Positions 45,600-56,156 of a stretch of 64,000 nucleotides of DNA are shown here, in pieces. The position numbers were made by a program, and so were the translations under genes. Position 1 is the first letter of the stretch. Each line of letters begins with the position of its first letter. Source of the DNA: Vondammii sp040505895 (lineage in GTDB: Bacteria; Pseudomonadota; Gammaproteobacteria; Chromatiales; Chromatiaceae); assembly GCA_040505895.1 (NCBI GenBank), contig JBEVXU010000007.1:372001-436000 (forward strand). Reading direction: 5' to 3'. The notes beneath the pieces were generated by a model. It made no database searches, had not been told where the DNA came from, and worked only from the letters and a program-made list of their open reading frames with translations.

Positions 45600-45706
45600 T
45601 TGGACGCAGAGGTCGCAAATGGAAGCAGAGTGCACAGAGGTTGCTATTGAAAACAGAGGCTTTTCTCTGCGACCTCTGCGCTTCTCTGGGCTCCCTGCGT
45701 CCCGCT
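45600..45706. repeat. Inverted-repeat element of the CGCAGAGG type
   Basis: GGACGCAGAGGTCGCA (45602-45617) is matched in reverse by TGCGACCTCTGCG (45667-45679), and CCCTGCGTCC lies at the outer edge. It fills the gap between the glycosyltransferase and the ArsS gene. A similar CGCAGAG-rich palindrome lies at 58872-59029. Confidence 0.65.
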
Positions 45707-45726
45707 TTTTTGTTTCCAGGCAGAGA

Positions 45727-46689
45727 CTAACTAAGCGCACCCCCGCAGCTACTGCCCTGACCTGCAGTACAGCCATAACAGTGTTCGGCAATACAGATCG
45801 GTCTGCCGCTGAGGTCTTCATCGATCAGGTTGGAAATATGTGGTCGCTGGTACCGTTTATCGGCAAGTGGGAGATTCAGCATCTGGTTGAAATCACAGTC
45901 GTAGAGATAGCCTTGCCAATCGACACTCATCAGGTTGCGGCACATCACCGTCTGCAGGTTGGCATCGCTGAATGAACCTTTTAGCAGATCGATGTAGTCG
46001 TCAAACCCCCCCTGGGAAAGCAGCATGCTACCAAAGCGGCTAATCGGCATATTGGTTATGGTAAGGAGTTGATTAAATTGAATATGATGGTCATCCCATA
46101 ACCGCTGTTTGTAATCGGTTTCGAGGCCGCACTGTGACGGTGGCAGACTGGGACCTTGGGGATTGTAGACCAAATTCAGAAGCAGGCCGCTCCCCTCTAC
46201 GCCATAGCCGATATCGTTGAGTCGTTTAAGACCGCGGATACTCGCATCATAAGCACCCTTTCCCCGCTGATTATCAACATTCTCCTGCAAGTAACAGGGG
46301 AGTGATGCCACCACATCCACTCGCATTTTCCCAAGAAATTCAGCCAGATGCTCCTGGCCCGGCTCTTCCAAAACCGACAGGTTGCAGCGATCAATGACTT
46401 TAATCCCACACTGAGTCGCCTGCTCCACAAGATAACGAAAGTTGGGATTGAGCTCCGGCGCACCACCGGTCAGATCGAGAGATAAGACCGATTGGTTATC
46501 AAGAAAAGCGAGCACCTGATCCATGCATAGCCTATCCATCAATTCGGTACGCGTGGGCCCCGCATTGACATGGCAATGTTGGCAGGTCTGATTACAGAGG
46601 TAACCAAGGTTGACCTGCAAGGTCTCCAATCGACCTCTATTGATTGCCGGAAAAGAGCTGGGCAGAAGAAGGTGGGCTGTATCTAACAT
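45727..46689 (-). CDS. arsS: ArsS-like radical SAM protein (arsenosugar synthesis)
   Basis: The 320-residue protein has radical SAM cysteines at 32, 36 and 39 (CNQTCQHC), LDLTGGAPELNPNF near 92, and a Cys-rich C terminus (CRNLMSVDWQGYLYDCDFNQ and CYGCTAGQGSSCGG) typical of the ArsS/DUF3641 family. ArsS is proposed to build the arsenic-ribose bond from dimethylarsenite and SAM. A TAGGAT site precedes the ATG. The neighbouring TIGR04282 and TIGR04283 genes fit the cluster; arsM is not in the window. Confidence 0.85.
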   Translation of the reverse strand: MLDTAHLLLPSSFPAINRGRLETLQVNLGYLCNQTCQHCHVNAGPTRTELMDRLCMDQVLAFLDNQSVLSLDLTGGAPELNPNFRYLVEQATQCGIKVIDRCNLSVLEEPGQEHLAEFLGKMRVDVVASLPCYLQENVDNQRGKGAYDASIRGLKRLNDIGYGVEGSGLLLNLVYNPQGPSLPPSQCGLETDYKQRLWDDHHIQFNQLLTITNMPISRFGSMLLSQGGFDDYIDLLKGSFSDANLQTVMCRNLMSVDWQGYLYDCDFNQMLNLPLADKRYQRPHISNLIDEDLSGRPICIAEHCYGCTAGQGSSCGGALS

Positions 46690-46991
46690 GGGTTATCCTA
46701 AACTTACTACAGTTGAAAATGAATCGCTGAATTACTGCTGGAAACGGCGTAATCACAAGTCACCTGGTGTGAAATAACACACTCTGTCGTTCTATAAAAA
46801 AACAGATCCCTTTTAAAAAAGTAAAAAATCCCCCTTACAGAGGGCCGCAAGGAGATGCTAAAATAGTGCCAAGCAATTTCCGGAAAGATCGCTTCATGAT
46901 ATGAAGCCAACCTCCAAAGCAAAACCGGTAAACAGGCCTTTTCGCCCATAATTTGGGCAAGTTCAACACCGTTTTGCCATCGCCACTTTTT
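46690..46991. other. Intergenic region before tRNA-Arg
   Basis: No protein gene is supportable. The stretch holds an A/T-rich tract with two imperfect inverted runs (GATCCCTTTT and AAAAAATCCC, 46793-46831). The tRNA promoter must lie in the right part, but I cannot single out its hexamers. Confidence 0.4.
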
Positions 46992-47068
46992 GCCCCCGTA
47001 GCTCAGCTGGATAGAGCGCACCCCTCCTAAGGGTGAAGTCACACGTTCGAATCGTGTCGGGGGCGCCA
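46992..47068 (+). tRNA. tRNA-Arg (anticodon CCT)
   Basis: The 77 bases fold as a full cloverleaf. The acceptor GCCCCCG pairs with CGGGGGC, the D arm contains AGCTCAGCTGGATAGAGC, the anticodon stem CACCC/GGGTG holds the loop CTCCTAA with anticodon CCT, and the T arm ACACG-TTCGAAT-CGTGT is canonical. The CCA end is encoded. It reads AGG codons. Confidence 0.97.
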
Positions 47069-47234
47069 TTTTCATAATCCTGATACCCCCTCGGCATAGC
47101 AGACCCGTCGAGACAAAGATTTATTTCACCCCAGGCTTGAAGGATGAGCCTACAGGAACCACGCCTCATCATAAGGAAGGTTATTAGAGAGGGGTTACGC
47201 CTTTTAGGATTTTAGGGGTAGGGCAATATGGGTA

Positions 47235-47465
47235 TCAGGAGCCATTTTTTCTTGGCAACCCTCGCAATTTCTCCAGCATCTCAGAAAGCACCTCTTTCAA
47301 ACCCCGGTAGGCCTGAATTTGAGCTCTCTGGTAGCTACTGCCTACCTCTCCATTGAGCAGGGTAAGACGGGCATCAAAATAGGCAACATCCGCCTCAAGT
47401 GAGCTGATGCTGACATGTGCCAACTGCTTTTTCCCCTTCTCATCCATCTGTACTTTAAGAGTCAC
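47235..47465 (-). CDS. Small conserved-looking helical protein, unknown function
   Basis: The 76-residue product is charged and predicted helical, with SLEADVAYFDARLTLLNGEVGSSYQRAQIQAYRGLKEVLSEML-type heptads suggestive of a coiled coil. I do not recognise the family. The frame starts with GTG at 47465; an ATG at 47447 is the alternative. It stands alone between the tRNA and sucA, reading away from sucA. Confidence 0.55.
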   Translation of the reverse strand: MTLKVQMDEKGKKQLAHVSISSLEADVAYFDARLTLLNGEVGSSYQRAQIQAYRGLKEVLSEMLEKLRGLPRKNGS

Positions 47466-47661
47466 TAAAAAATTATTGATTCCACGTAGGGTCGATTATA
47501 TCTCCAGTGGTAAAAAAAACCCTAACAAGTTTCCATGGTGAATTGAGCTATCTGTTCAGCCTGACCTATATCTTTAGGTGTTTTGCATTGCCTTCAATAT
47601 TGTACAGAATTGAAAAAATATGGACTTTATTTGGACAAGCGTACTAATGCGGTAAAAATAC

Positions 47662-47689
47662 TTTCAATAGAAAATTTCTATGCTAGTAT
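47662..47689 (+). promoter_or_regulatory. Possible extended -10 promoter for sucA
   Basis: TTTCAA and TAGTAT are spaced by 16 bases, and TGC directly before TAGTAT gives an extended -10. It lies about 40 bases before the sucA ATG in an A/T-rich leader. Confidence 0.4.
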
Positions 47690-47730
47690 CAGCCCGTATC
47701 CTTTCCGAAAAATAGGTCAAGCATCCGATT

Positions 47731-50604
47731 ATGAGCGAACTTCTGGAGTTATTGCGCTCGACATCAGCCCTGTCCGGCGGCAATGCAGCTTTTATTGAAG
47801 ACCTTTATGAGCGCTTCCTGCAGGACCCGTCAAGTGTTGATGATGCCTGGCGACAGCGCTTTGAAAATATCCTCAGAGAGTCTGCAAATGAATCACCTGA
47901 GATTGCCCATGGTCCTATCAGAGCCGGCTTTGCCCGCTTGGCAAGAGAGCAGCGCAGCGGCAGCCGTAACGTCGCAGTCAGCATGTCACCAGCCGCTGCT
48001 GAAAAGCAGGCGGCGGCCCTTCGTCTGATCAACGCCTGGCGAGTGCGTGGACATCAGCATGCCGCTCTCGATCCACTGCAGTTAAGAGCAGCGGAGCAGG
48101 TACCCGACCTCGACCCTGCATTTCACCGCTTGGTGGCGGCGGACATGGAGACAGTTTTCAACACCGGATCACTGTTTGCCCCGGATCGTATGCCCCTGCG
48201 TGAGATCATAAAGTTTGTTGAGGAGGTATATGGCGGCAGTGTCGGCTCTGAATATATGCATATCACCGATACCCGCCAGAAACGCTGGATCCAGAAACGG
48301 GTGGAGGGCCACCGCGCCAAGCCGGATCTCAATAGTGAAGAGAAGCGCTGGCTGCTAACTCTCTTGACCGCGTCTGAAGGTTTGGAGAAGTACCTACACA
48401 CCCGCTATGTCGGACAGAAACGCTTCTCTCTCGAAGGCGGTGAGTCAACGATCCCCCTGCTCGATGAACTGATCCAGCGGGCAGGCGGCAACGGTATTCG
48501 TGAAATCGCCATCGGTATGGCCCACCGCGGTCGACTCAACGTACTCACCAACACATTGGGCAAGCCACCCGCTGATCTATTTGATGAGTTTGAAGGCAAG
48601 AAGAGTACAGATCGATACAAGAGCCACGGTGATGTGAAGTATCACATGGGTTTCTCCAGTGATGTCGAGACACCTGGCGGATTCACCCATTTGATACTGG
48701 GATTCAACCCCTCCCATCTGGAGATCATCAGCCCCGTCATAGAGGGCTCGGTACGGGCGCGCCAGCAACGACGGGGGGACACCACCCGGGATCAGGTGCT
48801 CTCGGTACTGATTCACGGCGACTCTGCATTTGCCGGCCAAGGGGTGGTGATGGAAACACTGCAGATGTCCAATGCCAGGGGCTTCAACACCGGTGGCAGC
48901 ATACATATTGTCATTAACAACCAGATCGGTTTTACCACCAGCCACCCGATGGATACACGCTCCACACTCTACTGTACCGATGTCGGCAAGATGGTTCAGG
49001 CCCCGGTATTCCATGTCAACGGCGATGACCCTGAGGCGGTTATCTTCGTCACTCAAATGGCCCTCGACTTCAGACAGCGTTTCCATAAAGACGTTATTAT
49101 CGATCTGGTCTGCTATCGACGTCACGGCCACAACGAGGCGGATGAGCCGGCGGTTACCCAGCCGGAGATGTACTCGAAGATCCGCCGACTACCGACAACC
49201 CGCAGCAGCTACTCGGACAAGCTGATTTCCGAAGGAATTATCACCCCCGAGGAGAGCCTTATGATGGTCGAGGACTACCGCTCGTCTCTGGAGCAGAACT
49301 CGGTAGTAGCCAGACCAACATTTGCAGACCTCACCTATCCTTACCATATTGACTGGACCTCCCATCAACATGTCGACTGGGATCATCCGACCGAGACCAA
49401 AATCACCCCGGAAAAATTCACCCTACTGGCTGAGCGACTGCTGGCGGTTCCCAACGACTTTGAACTCCACTCCCGGGTAGTCAAACTGATGCGTAACCGA
49501 CGCAAGATGGCCGCCGGAGACCAGTTAATCGACTGGGGATTCGGCGAGTTACTGGCCTACGCCAGCTTGGTGGAAGCAGGAACTCCCGTCCGTCTCTCCG
49601 GCCAGGACAGCGGACGCGGCACCTTCTCCCACCGGCATTCAGTACTGCATAACCAGCGCAACGGCGAGTGCCATATCCCGCTGCAGTATATTTCGGAGGA
49701 GCAAGCCAACTTTCTTGTTATCGACTCCCTGCTCTCTGAGGAGGCTGTGCTTGGATTCGAATACGGTTACTCCTCCGCCGATCCGACAACGCTGACCATT
49801 TGGGAAGCTCAGTTCGGTGATTTTGCCAATGGTGCCCAGGTGGTCATTGATCAGTTTATCAGCGCGGGGGGGGCCAAGTGGGGGATCTATTGCGGTCTGG
49901 TAATGTTTCTCCCACACGGTTACGAGGGTCAGGGGGCAGAGCACTCTTCAGCACGGCTGGAACGCTACCTTCAGCTATGCGCCGAACGTAATATTCAGGT
50001 GTGTATACCCACCACCCCGGCCCAGGTGTTCCATATGCTGAGGCGGCAGATGCTGCGCCCGATGCGCAAACCCCTGGTGGTAATGACGCCCAAGAGCCTG
50101 TTACGACATCGTCTGGCAACCTCTTCCATGGATGAGTTCACCAGTGGTGAATTCCAACCTGTCATTGGTGAAATTGATGATCTTGACCCCGATGAGATCG
50201 ATCACATCATCGTCTGTTCAGGAAAAGTCTATTACGACCTACTGGAAGCACGCCGTGCACGGGGGCTGCATAATGTCATCATCATCCGTCTCGAACAGAT
50301 CTATCCTTTCCCCCGGGAGAGGTTTGACCAGATCATCGATAACTACCCAAAGGTAGACAAGCTGATTTGGTGTCAAGAGGAACCACAGAACCAGGGCGCC
50401 TGGGATCAGATCAAACACCGTTTCCATACCCAACTGAACAAGGGAAAGAGCCTTGGCTATGTCGGTCGCCACTCGGCCGCCGCGCCAGCGGTCGGATTCT
50501 ATCCCATTCACGTGAGGCAACAGGAGATCCTGATCGACGAAGCCCTCACCGGTCGTATCAATCCACATATGAATCGAAGGATGCCAAGTGCTCTATCAAC
50601 ATGA
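47731..50604 (+). CDS. sucA: 2-oxoglutarate dehydrogenase E1 subunit
   Basis: SucA is the thiamine-dependent decarboxylase of the TCA-cycle complex. The 957 residues cover the N-terminal E2-binding helix (SELLELLRSTSALSGGNAAFIEDLYERF), the conserved HRGRLNVL (near 263), the ThDP/Mg motif GDSAFAGQGVV with later INNQIGFTT, and the C-terminal transketolase-like domain with FSHRHSVLH and GVQ-type active-site blocks. The last codons and the TGA lie inside the inverted repeat of the element that fills the sucA-sucB gap. Confidence 0.96.
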   Translation: MSELLELLRSTSALSGGNAAFIEDLYERFLQDPSSVDDAWRQRFENILRESANESPEIAHGPIRAGFARLAREQRSGSRNVAVSMSPAAAEKQAAALRLINAWRVRGHQHAALDPLQLRAAEQVPDLDPAFHRLVAADMETVFNTGSLFAPDRMPLREIIKFVEEVYGGSVGSEYMHITDTRQKRWIQKRVEGHRAKPDLNSEEKRWLLTLLTASEGLEKYLHTRYVGQKRFSLEGGESTIPLLDELIQRAGGNGIREIAIGMAHRGRLNVLTNTLGKPPADLFDEFEGKKSTDRYKSHGDVKYHMGFSSDVETPGGFTHLILGFNPSHLEIISPVIEGSVRARQQRRGDTTRDQVLSVLIHGDSAFAGQGVVMETLQMSNARGFNTGGSIHIVINNQIGFTTSHPMDTRSTLYCTDVGKMVQAPVFHVNGDDPEAVIFVTQMALDFRQRFHKDVIIDLVCYRRHGHNEADEPAVTQPEMYSKIRRLPTTRSSYSDKLISEGIITPEESLMMVEDYRSSLEQNSVVARPTFADLTYPYHIDWTSHQHVDWDHPTETKITPEKFTLLAERLLAVPNDFELHSRVVKLMRNRRKMAAGDQLIDWGFGELLAYASLVEAGTPVRLSGQDSGRGTFSHRHSVLHNQRNGECHIPLQYISEEQANFLVIDSLLSEEAVLGFEYGYSSADPTTLTIWEAQFGDFANGAQVVIDQFISAGGAKWGIYCGLVMFLPHGYEGQGAEHSSARLERYLQLCAERNIQVCIPTTPAQVFHMLRRQMLRPMRKPLVVMTPKSLLRHRLATSSMDEFTSGEFQPVIGEIDDLDPDEIDHIIVCSGKVYYDLLEARRARGLHNVIIIRLEQIYPFPRERFDQIIDNYPKVDKLIWCQEEPQNQGAWDQIKHRFHTQLNKGKSLGYVGRHSAAAPAVGFYPIHVRQQEILIDEALTGRINPHMNRRMPSALST

Positions 50605-50852
50605 TAATTACGAATTCAGCGTCCCTGTGGTGTTTCGCAGCAAGGCGCAGTGTGCAGGCAATGGCTATCCCCTTGTCAAGCACTGCAACGCAGCTGCGGG
50701 ACACCACAGGGACGCCCTACGGGTTAGCTTGTCAACGCCCACGGACTGCGTTGCACCTCTTGACAAGGGAGCAGCCATTTCCTGCGAGGTGCGCCTTGCC
50801 GTGAACGTTGACAAGCTAACTGCATCCGCAATTATCATATTGATGGAGCACT
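50587..50852. repeat. Structured 266-base inverted-repeat element between sucA and sucB
   Basis: The ends AGTGCTCTATCAACATGATAATT and the inverse of AATTATCATATTGATGGAGCACT are 26-base inverted repeats. Each half then has its own stem: GCGTCCCTGTGGTGT with ACACCACAGGGACGC on the left, and GTTAGCTTGTCAAC with GTTGACAAGCTAAC on the right. Between the stem arms both halves share a core (GGCAAGGCGCA, AATGGCT, CCCTTGTCAAG, TGCAACGCAG on opposite strands). The sucA stop lies in the left end, and a GGAG before sucB in the right end. Confidence 0.85.
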
Positions 50853-50859
50853 AAATAAG

Positions 50860-52065
<1,206 letters not shown>

Positions 52066-52134
52066 AGTATCCCTGATTGAGTCTGGTGGATCAGTTCATG
52101 AGTTGATCGGGCACACCTATCCTCCCCCTTGGGT

Positions 52135-52169
52135 CCGGTGCATCTGCTTGCAGACACCGGCCTTTTTTT
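52135..52169 (+). terminator. Rho-independent terminator after sucB
   Basis: CCGGTG pairs with CACCGG, with a second TCTGC/GCAGA stem inside, followed by a run of seven T. It lies 70 bases past the sucB stop. Confidence 0.88.
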
Positions 52170-52285
52170 ATCTCCAGAGCAGATACTCGCCCAGCTCGCA
52201 ATAAACTTTCTCGCGCCTAACGGACCATACCTGTGCTTTGAACCAGCATCACTTTTGTAGATACTTTACCGTGCGGAACACGCGA

Positions 52286-52313
52286 TTCTCTTCTATTATC
52301 TGATAGAAGAGAA
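52286..52313 (+). promoter_or_regulatory. Perfect 11-bp hairpin over the ribosome site of the Na/Pi gene
   Basis: TTCTCTTCTAT and ATAGAAGAGAA are exact inverted repeats around a six-base loop, ending eight bases before the ATG at 52321. The right arm holds the only purine-rich ribosome-binding-like sequence (AGAAGAG), so the folded form would hide it. It could also be a protein operator. Confidence 0.6.
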
Positions 52314-52320
52314 AAAATAT

Positions 52321-54135
52321 ATGCTGAGAAAAATCCTCTTACCTACCATCTTTTCTATCCTGGCGTACGGCTTCTGGGTCAGCCCAAATTTTAAAGAGAT
52401 TGCTGCGGGAGTTGCTATCTTCCTTTTCGGTATGCTCTCTCTGGAACAGGGGTTTCGTGCATTTACCGGCGGCACACTGGAAAACATTCTTCGCAAAAGC
52501 ACCTCACGGCTGTGGCAGAGCCTGGGATTTGGCATCATCACCACCACTATCATGCAGTCCAGCTCATTGGTGTCGGTGATCACTATCTCATTCCTCAGTG
52601 CCGGACTGATAACACTTACCTCCGGTATCGGCATTATTTTTGGCGCCAATCTCGGTACAACCACCGGTGCCTGGTTAATCGCAGGCTTCGGCCTGAAAGT
52701 TAAGATTGCCGCCTACGCCATGCCGATGCTGGCATTCGGCATCATTCTGATATTTCAAAAGCCGAAGAGCCTCAAAGGAGTTGGTTACATCCTCGCCGGC
52801 TTAGGTTTTCTATTTCTCGGCATTCACCACATGAAAGAGGGATTTGAGGCTTTCAAGGAGACCATCAATCTCGCCCAGTTTGCCGTTAGTGGCTATCCCG
52901 GGCTGTTTATTTTTGCCGGCATCGGCGTTTTTGCCACAGTGGTGATGCAGTCCAGCCACGCCACACTGGTACTGATCATCACTGCTCTCGCAGCCGGACA
53001 GATCACCTATGAAAATGCCCTTGCCTTGGCCATTGGCGCCAATGTGGGGACCACTATCACCGCCGTGCTCGGTGCTATGAGTGCCAACGAGCAGGGTAAA
53101 CGACTGGCGGGCGCACACCTTATTTTCAATCTAGTAACCGGCGTTATTGCTATAGCCCTGGTCTATCAACTAGCGGATCTGGTTGAACTGGTTAGCCGCT
53201 CGGTAGGTATTGGTAGTGATGATTATGTGCTGAAGCTGGCGGTATTCCATACCATCTTCAACCTCATAGGCATTATTGTGATGGTGCCGTTTATCAATCC
53301 GATGGTTCTCTTTCTTACCCGCTTGTTCAAAGAGAAAAAACAGGAGATTGACCAACCGAAATATCTTACCCGTTCAGCGGCTGACTTCCCCGACACTGCG
53401 GTACAGGCCATTTTTCAGGAGACACTACGAGTATATGACAACGCCCAGAGCATCATTATCCACGCCCTTGGCTATAAAAAGTCACAGGTATTCTCCAACC
53501 AGGACCTTGAACTCATAGCGGCTGAGCAGAAAAAACTGAGCCGATTGAACATCGATTCTGCCTATGAACGCAGTATCAAGGGACTCTACAGCGCCATTGT
53601 AGCGTTCATAAGCAATGCCGGTTTTTCCTGGGAGATGGAGCAGTCTGGGGATATCCACCACCTGCGTGAAGCGAACCAACAGATAGTGGAAGCGATCAAA
53701 GATGTAAAACATCTACAAAAAAATCTTGTGCCCCATGTAAACGGCAAGACTCCAAGTGTACGCAATGCCTACAACAAACTTCGTGTCCATATGGCTATCG
53801 TACTTCGGGATCTTGAATCTGTTCGTGACCCCCAAAACGGCGATACCAATATCCTCTCACTCGACGCACTCAAACTGGTAATTTCAGAGAATAGAGAGGA
53901 GTTGAATCACTATCTTACAGGACTCATCAGAGACGGCCGCATCACACCGGAGATCGGCACCTCACTAATGAATGACACTGCCTATATCTATAGTACGGAG
54001 ATGAATATGATCCGAGCAGCTCAGACACTGTTTGTTGCTCAAGAGCGTGATCTGACCCAGGCCGTCCGCAGCATTGCACTGAGCGAGAATGAGTTGCAGG
54101 TAGTTCTCGATCAACAGAAAGAGAAGTCCGACTAA
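52321..54135 (+). CDS. Na+/phosphate cotransporter family protein with C-terminal PhoU-like domain
   Basis: The 604-residue membrane protein has about nine hydrophobic segments in the first 330 residues, with the paired repeat motifs QSSSLVSV (near 80) and QSSHATLV (near 215) that define the NptA/PNaS family. The soluble C-terminal part (about 355-590) is helical and PhoU-like. It likely imports phosphate with sodium in the inner membrane. It follows the sucB terminator by 150 bases and is followed closely by a small helical gene. Confidence 0.88.
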   Translation: MLRKILLPTIFSILAYGFWVSPNFKEIAAGVAIFLFGMLSLEQGFRAFTGGTLENILRKSTSRLWQSLGFGIITTTIMQSSSLVSVITISFLSAGLITLTSGIGIIFGANLGTTTGAWLIAGFGLKVKIAAYAMPMLAFGIILIFQKPKSLKGVGYILAGLGFLFLGIHHMKEGFEAFKETINLAQFAVSGYPGLFIFAGIGVFATVVMQSSHATLVLIITALAAGQITYENALALAIGANVGTTITAVLGAMSANEQGKRLAGAHLIFNLVTGVIAIALVYQLADLVELVSRSVGIGSDDYVLKLAVFHTIFNLIGIIVMVPFINPMVLFLTRLFKEKKQEIDQPKYLTRSAADFPDTAVQAIFQETLRVYDNAQSIIIHALGYKKSQVFSNQDLELIAAEQKKLSRLNIDSAYERSIKGLYSAIVAFISNAGFSWEMEQSGDIHHLREANQQIVEAIKDVKHLQKNLVPHVNGKTPSVRNAYNKLRVHMAIVLRDLESVRDPQNGDTNILSLDALKLVISENREELNHYLTGLIRDGRITPEIGTSLMNDTAYIYSTEMNMIRAAQTLFVAQERDLTQAVRSIALSENELQVVLDQQKEKSD

Positions 54136-54151
54136 CCTACTGGAACAGCAG

Positions 54152-54403
54152 ATGAAACGGAAAAAACTGTTAAAGAAACTGGCTGATTACCTGAGCCTTG
54201 ACCAGCGTCAGCTCTACAAACGGCGCGAAAAGCTCAAGAATATTCTCAAACAGCTGCGAGAGAAGGAACGAAAACTCCAGCTGGAGTGTAAAAAAGAGGA
54301 GAATGCGTCAAAGCGTAAACGGTTGGGCAAAGAAATCGATATTATCCATGCCCAGCGTGTAAAGGGGATCAACACTGTCAAAGAACTCTCTTTAGACACC
54401 TAA
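54152..54403 (+). CDS. Small Lys/Glu-rich coiled-coil protein, unknown function
   Basis: The 83-residue product is almost entirely charged helix (KRREKLKNILKQLREKERKLQLE), predicted to be a coiled coil. It starts 16 bases after the transporter stop, so it is probably cotranscribed. I do not recognise the family. Its link to phosphate transport is only positional. Confidence 0.6.
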   Translation: MKRKKLLKKLADYLSLDQRQLYKRREKLKNILKQLREKERKLQLECKKEENASKRKRLGKEIDIIHAQRVKGINTVKELSLDT

Positions 54404-54562
54404 AACCAGACCTTCCTCCACCCTTTCGGCAAGCCCACCACTCGATAAGAGATGGGGGGGTACTGCTGTTTACTTGAAAAAGTTGATCTGTCTAGATTTC
54501 CGCTTCACCATTAGGCAAGGGTATAATGAGCGGGTTAATTCTGCCAACACTACGGGTACAAC

Positions 54563-56080
54563 ATGACCACCATCAAACAACAAGACCTCATAGAAAGTGT
54601 CGCTGATGCGCTGCAGTACATCTCCTACTACCACCCGATTGACTATATCCAGGCACTGACAAAGGCTTGGGAGCGTGAGGAGTCAGCCGCTGCTAAGGAT
54701 GCCATGGCTCAGATTCTCGTTAACTCGCGGATGTGTGCCGAGGGCCATCGACCGATCTGTCAGGATACCGGAATGGTCACCGCCTTTGTCGACATCGGCA
54801 TGGATGTCTCCTGGGATGCAGAGATGAGCCTGGATGAGATGATCAATGAGGGAGTACGCAGGGCCTACACAGCACCAGAGAACGTGCTGCGTGCATCGGT
54901 GGTCAGCGATCCCGCAGGAGCACGCACCAATACCCGTGACAACACCCCGGCGGTAATCCATACCCGACTGGTGCCCGGAGACGAAGTGGAGATCAAATTG
55001 GCCGCCAAGGGTGGTGGCTCTGAGAACAAGGCACGTTTTACCGTTCTCAATCCCTCAGGCAGCCTGGTGGACTGGGTACTTGAGGTCATTCCCACTCTGG
55101 GTGCAGGCTGGTGTCCTCCCGGTATGTTGGGAATAGGTATCGGTGGCTCCGCCGAGAAAGCGATGCTTCTGGCGAAAGAGTCGCTAATGGAGCCCATCGA
55201 TATCCATGAGCTTCAGGCCAGAGGCCCGAACAGCCGAACTGAAGAGCTGCGTCTTGAGCTGTTTGAGAAGATCAATGCCCTGGGGATAGGCGCACAGGGC
55301 CTGGGTGGGCTGACAACCGTACTGGACGTCAAGATCAACGACTACCCGACTCACGCCGCCTCTCTGCCGGTGGCGATGATTCCCAACTGCGCCGCCACCC
55401 GACACGTTGAATTTACCCTCAAGGGTGACGGTCCCGCCGAACTGCAGCCACCGAAAACAGAAGATTGGCCGGAGGTGACCTGGGAGGCGTCAGCGGACGC
55501 CCACCGTGTCAACCTGGACACTGTCACCCGTGAAGAGATAGCCGGTTTTAAGCCTGGCGACCGGGTTCTGCTCTCCGGCAAACTGCTCACCGGGCGTGAC
55601 GCCGCCCACAAACGGATTCAGGACCTGCTGGAGAAAGGCGAGCCCCTGCCGGATGGCGTCGACTTCAACAATCGCTTCATCTACTACGTCGGCCCGGTCG
55701 ATCCCGTGGGCGATGAGGTGGTCGGCCCCGCCGGCCCCACCACCTCCACCCGGATGGACAAATTTACCGACATGATGCTGGGAGAGACAGGCCTTATCGG
55801 TATGGTTGGTAAGGCAGAACGTGGTCCCGCCACCCGTGAGTCGATCAAACAGCATGGTGCCGTCTATCTGATGGCGGTGGGTGGCGCCGCCTATCTGGTT
55901 GCCAAAGCGATCCGCTCATCGCGCATCGTCGCATTTGAGGAGTTGGGAATGGAGGCGATCCGTGAATTCGAGGTGGTGGATATGCCGGTAACCGTCGCCG
56001 TCGACAGCCGTGGGGAATCGATTCATGAAAGCGGCCCGGCAGAGTGGCGGGTGAAGATCGGGAAAATCAGCAAGATCTGA
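54563..56080 (+). CDS. Class I (iron-sulfur) fumarate hydratase
   Basis: This enzyme interconverts fumarate and malate with a [4Fe-4S] cluster. The 505 residues fuse the alpha and beta parts. Cluster cysteines are at 66 (ICQDTG), 183 (GWCPPG) and 275 (IPNCAA). The beta part from about 325 holds GKLLTGRDAAHK, YYVGPVDPVGDEVVGPAGPTTSTRMD and GKAERG. It is the FumA type by domain arrangement. The class is oxygen-sensitive, unlike FumC. Confidence 0.95.
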   Translation: MTTIKQQDLIESVADALQYISYYHPIDYIQALTKAWEREESAAAKDAMAQILVNSRMCAEGHRPICQDTGMVTAFVDIGMDVSWDAEMSLDEMINEGVRRAYTAPENVLRASVVSDPAGARTNTRDNTPAVIHTRLVPGDEVEIKLAAKGGGSENKARFTVLNPSGSLVDWVLEVIPTLGAGWCPPGMLGIGIGGSAEKAMLLAKESLMEPIDIHELQARGPNSRTEELRLELFEKINALGIGAQGLGGLTTVLDVKINDYPTHAASLPVAMIPNCAATRHVEFTLKGDGPAELQPPKTEDWPEVTWEASADAHRVNLDTVTREEIAGFKPGDRVLLSGKLLTGRDAAHKRIQDLLEKGEPLPDGVDFNNRFIYYVGPVDPVGDEVVGPAGPTTSTRMDKFTDMMLGETGLIGMVGKAERGPATRESIKQHGAVYLMAVGGAAYLVAKAIRSSRIVAFEELGMEAIREFEVVDMPVTVAVDSRGESIHESGPAEWRVKIGKISKI

Positions 56081-56156
56081 TTACTGGTGATTAACCGCAT
56101 ATGAACGCGAATAGACGCAAATACTAAAGAGCCGCCCCTTTCATCAGTTGCGCTAA

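Noticed and set aside
46707..47075. Minus-strand open frame of 122 codons over the tRNA
   Set aside because: Its N terminus (PPTRFERVTSPLGG and on) is the antisense of the tRNA-Arg gene, a common false call; no ribosome site or family likeness.
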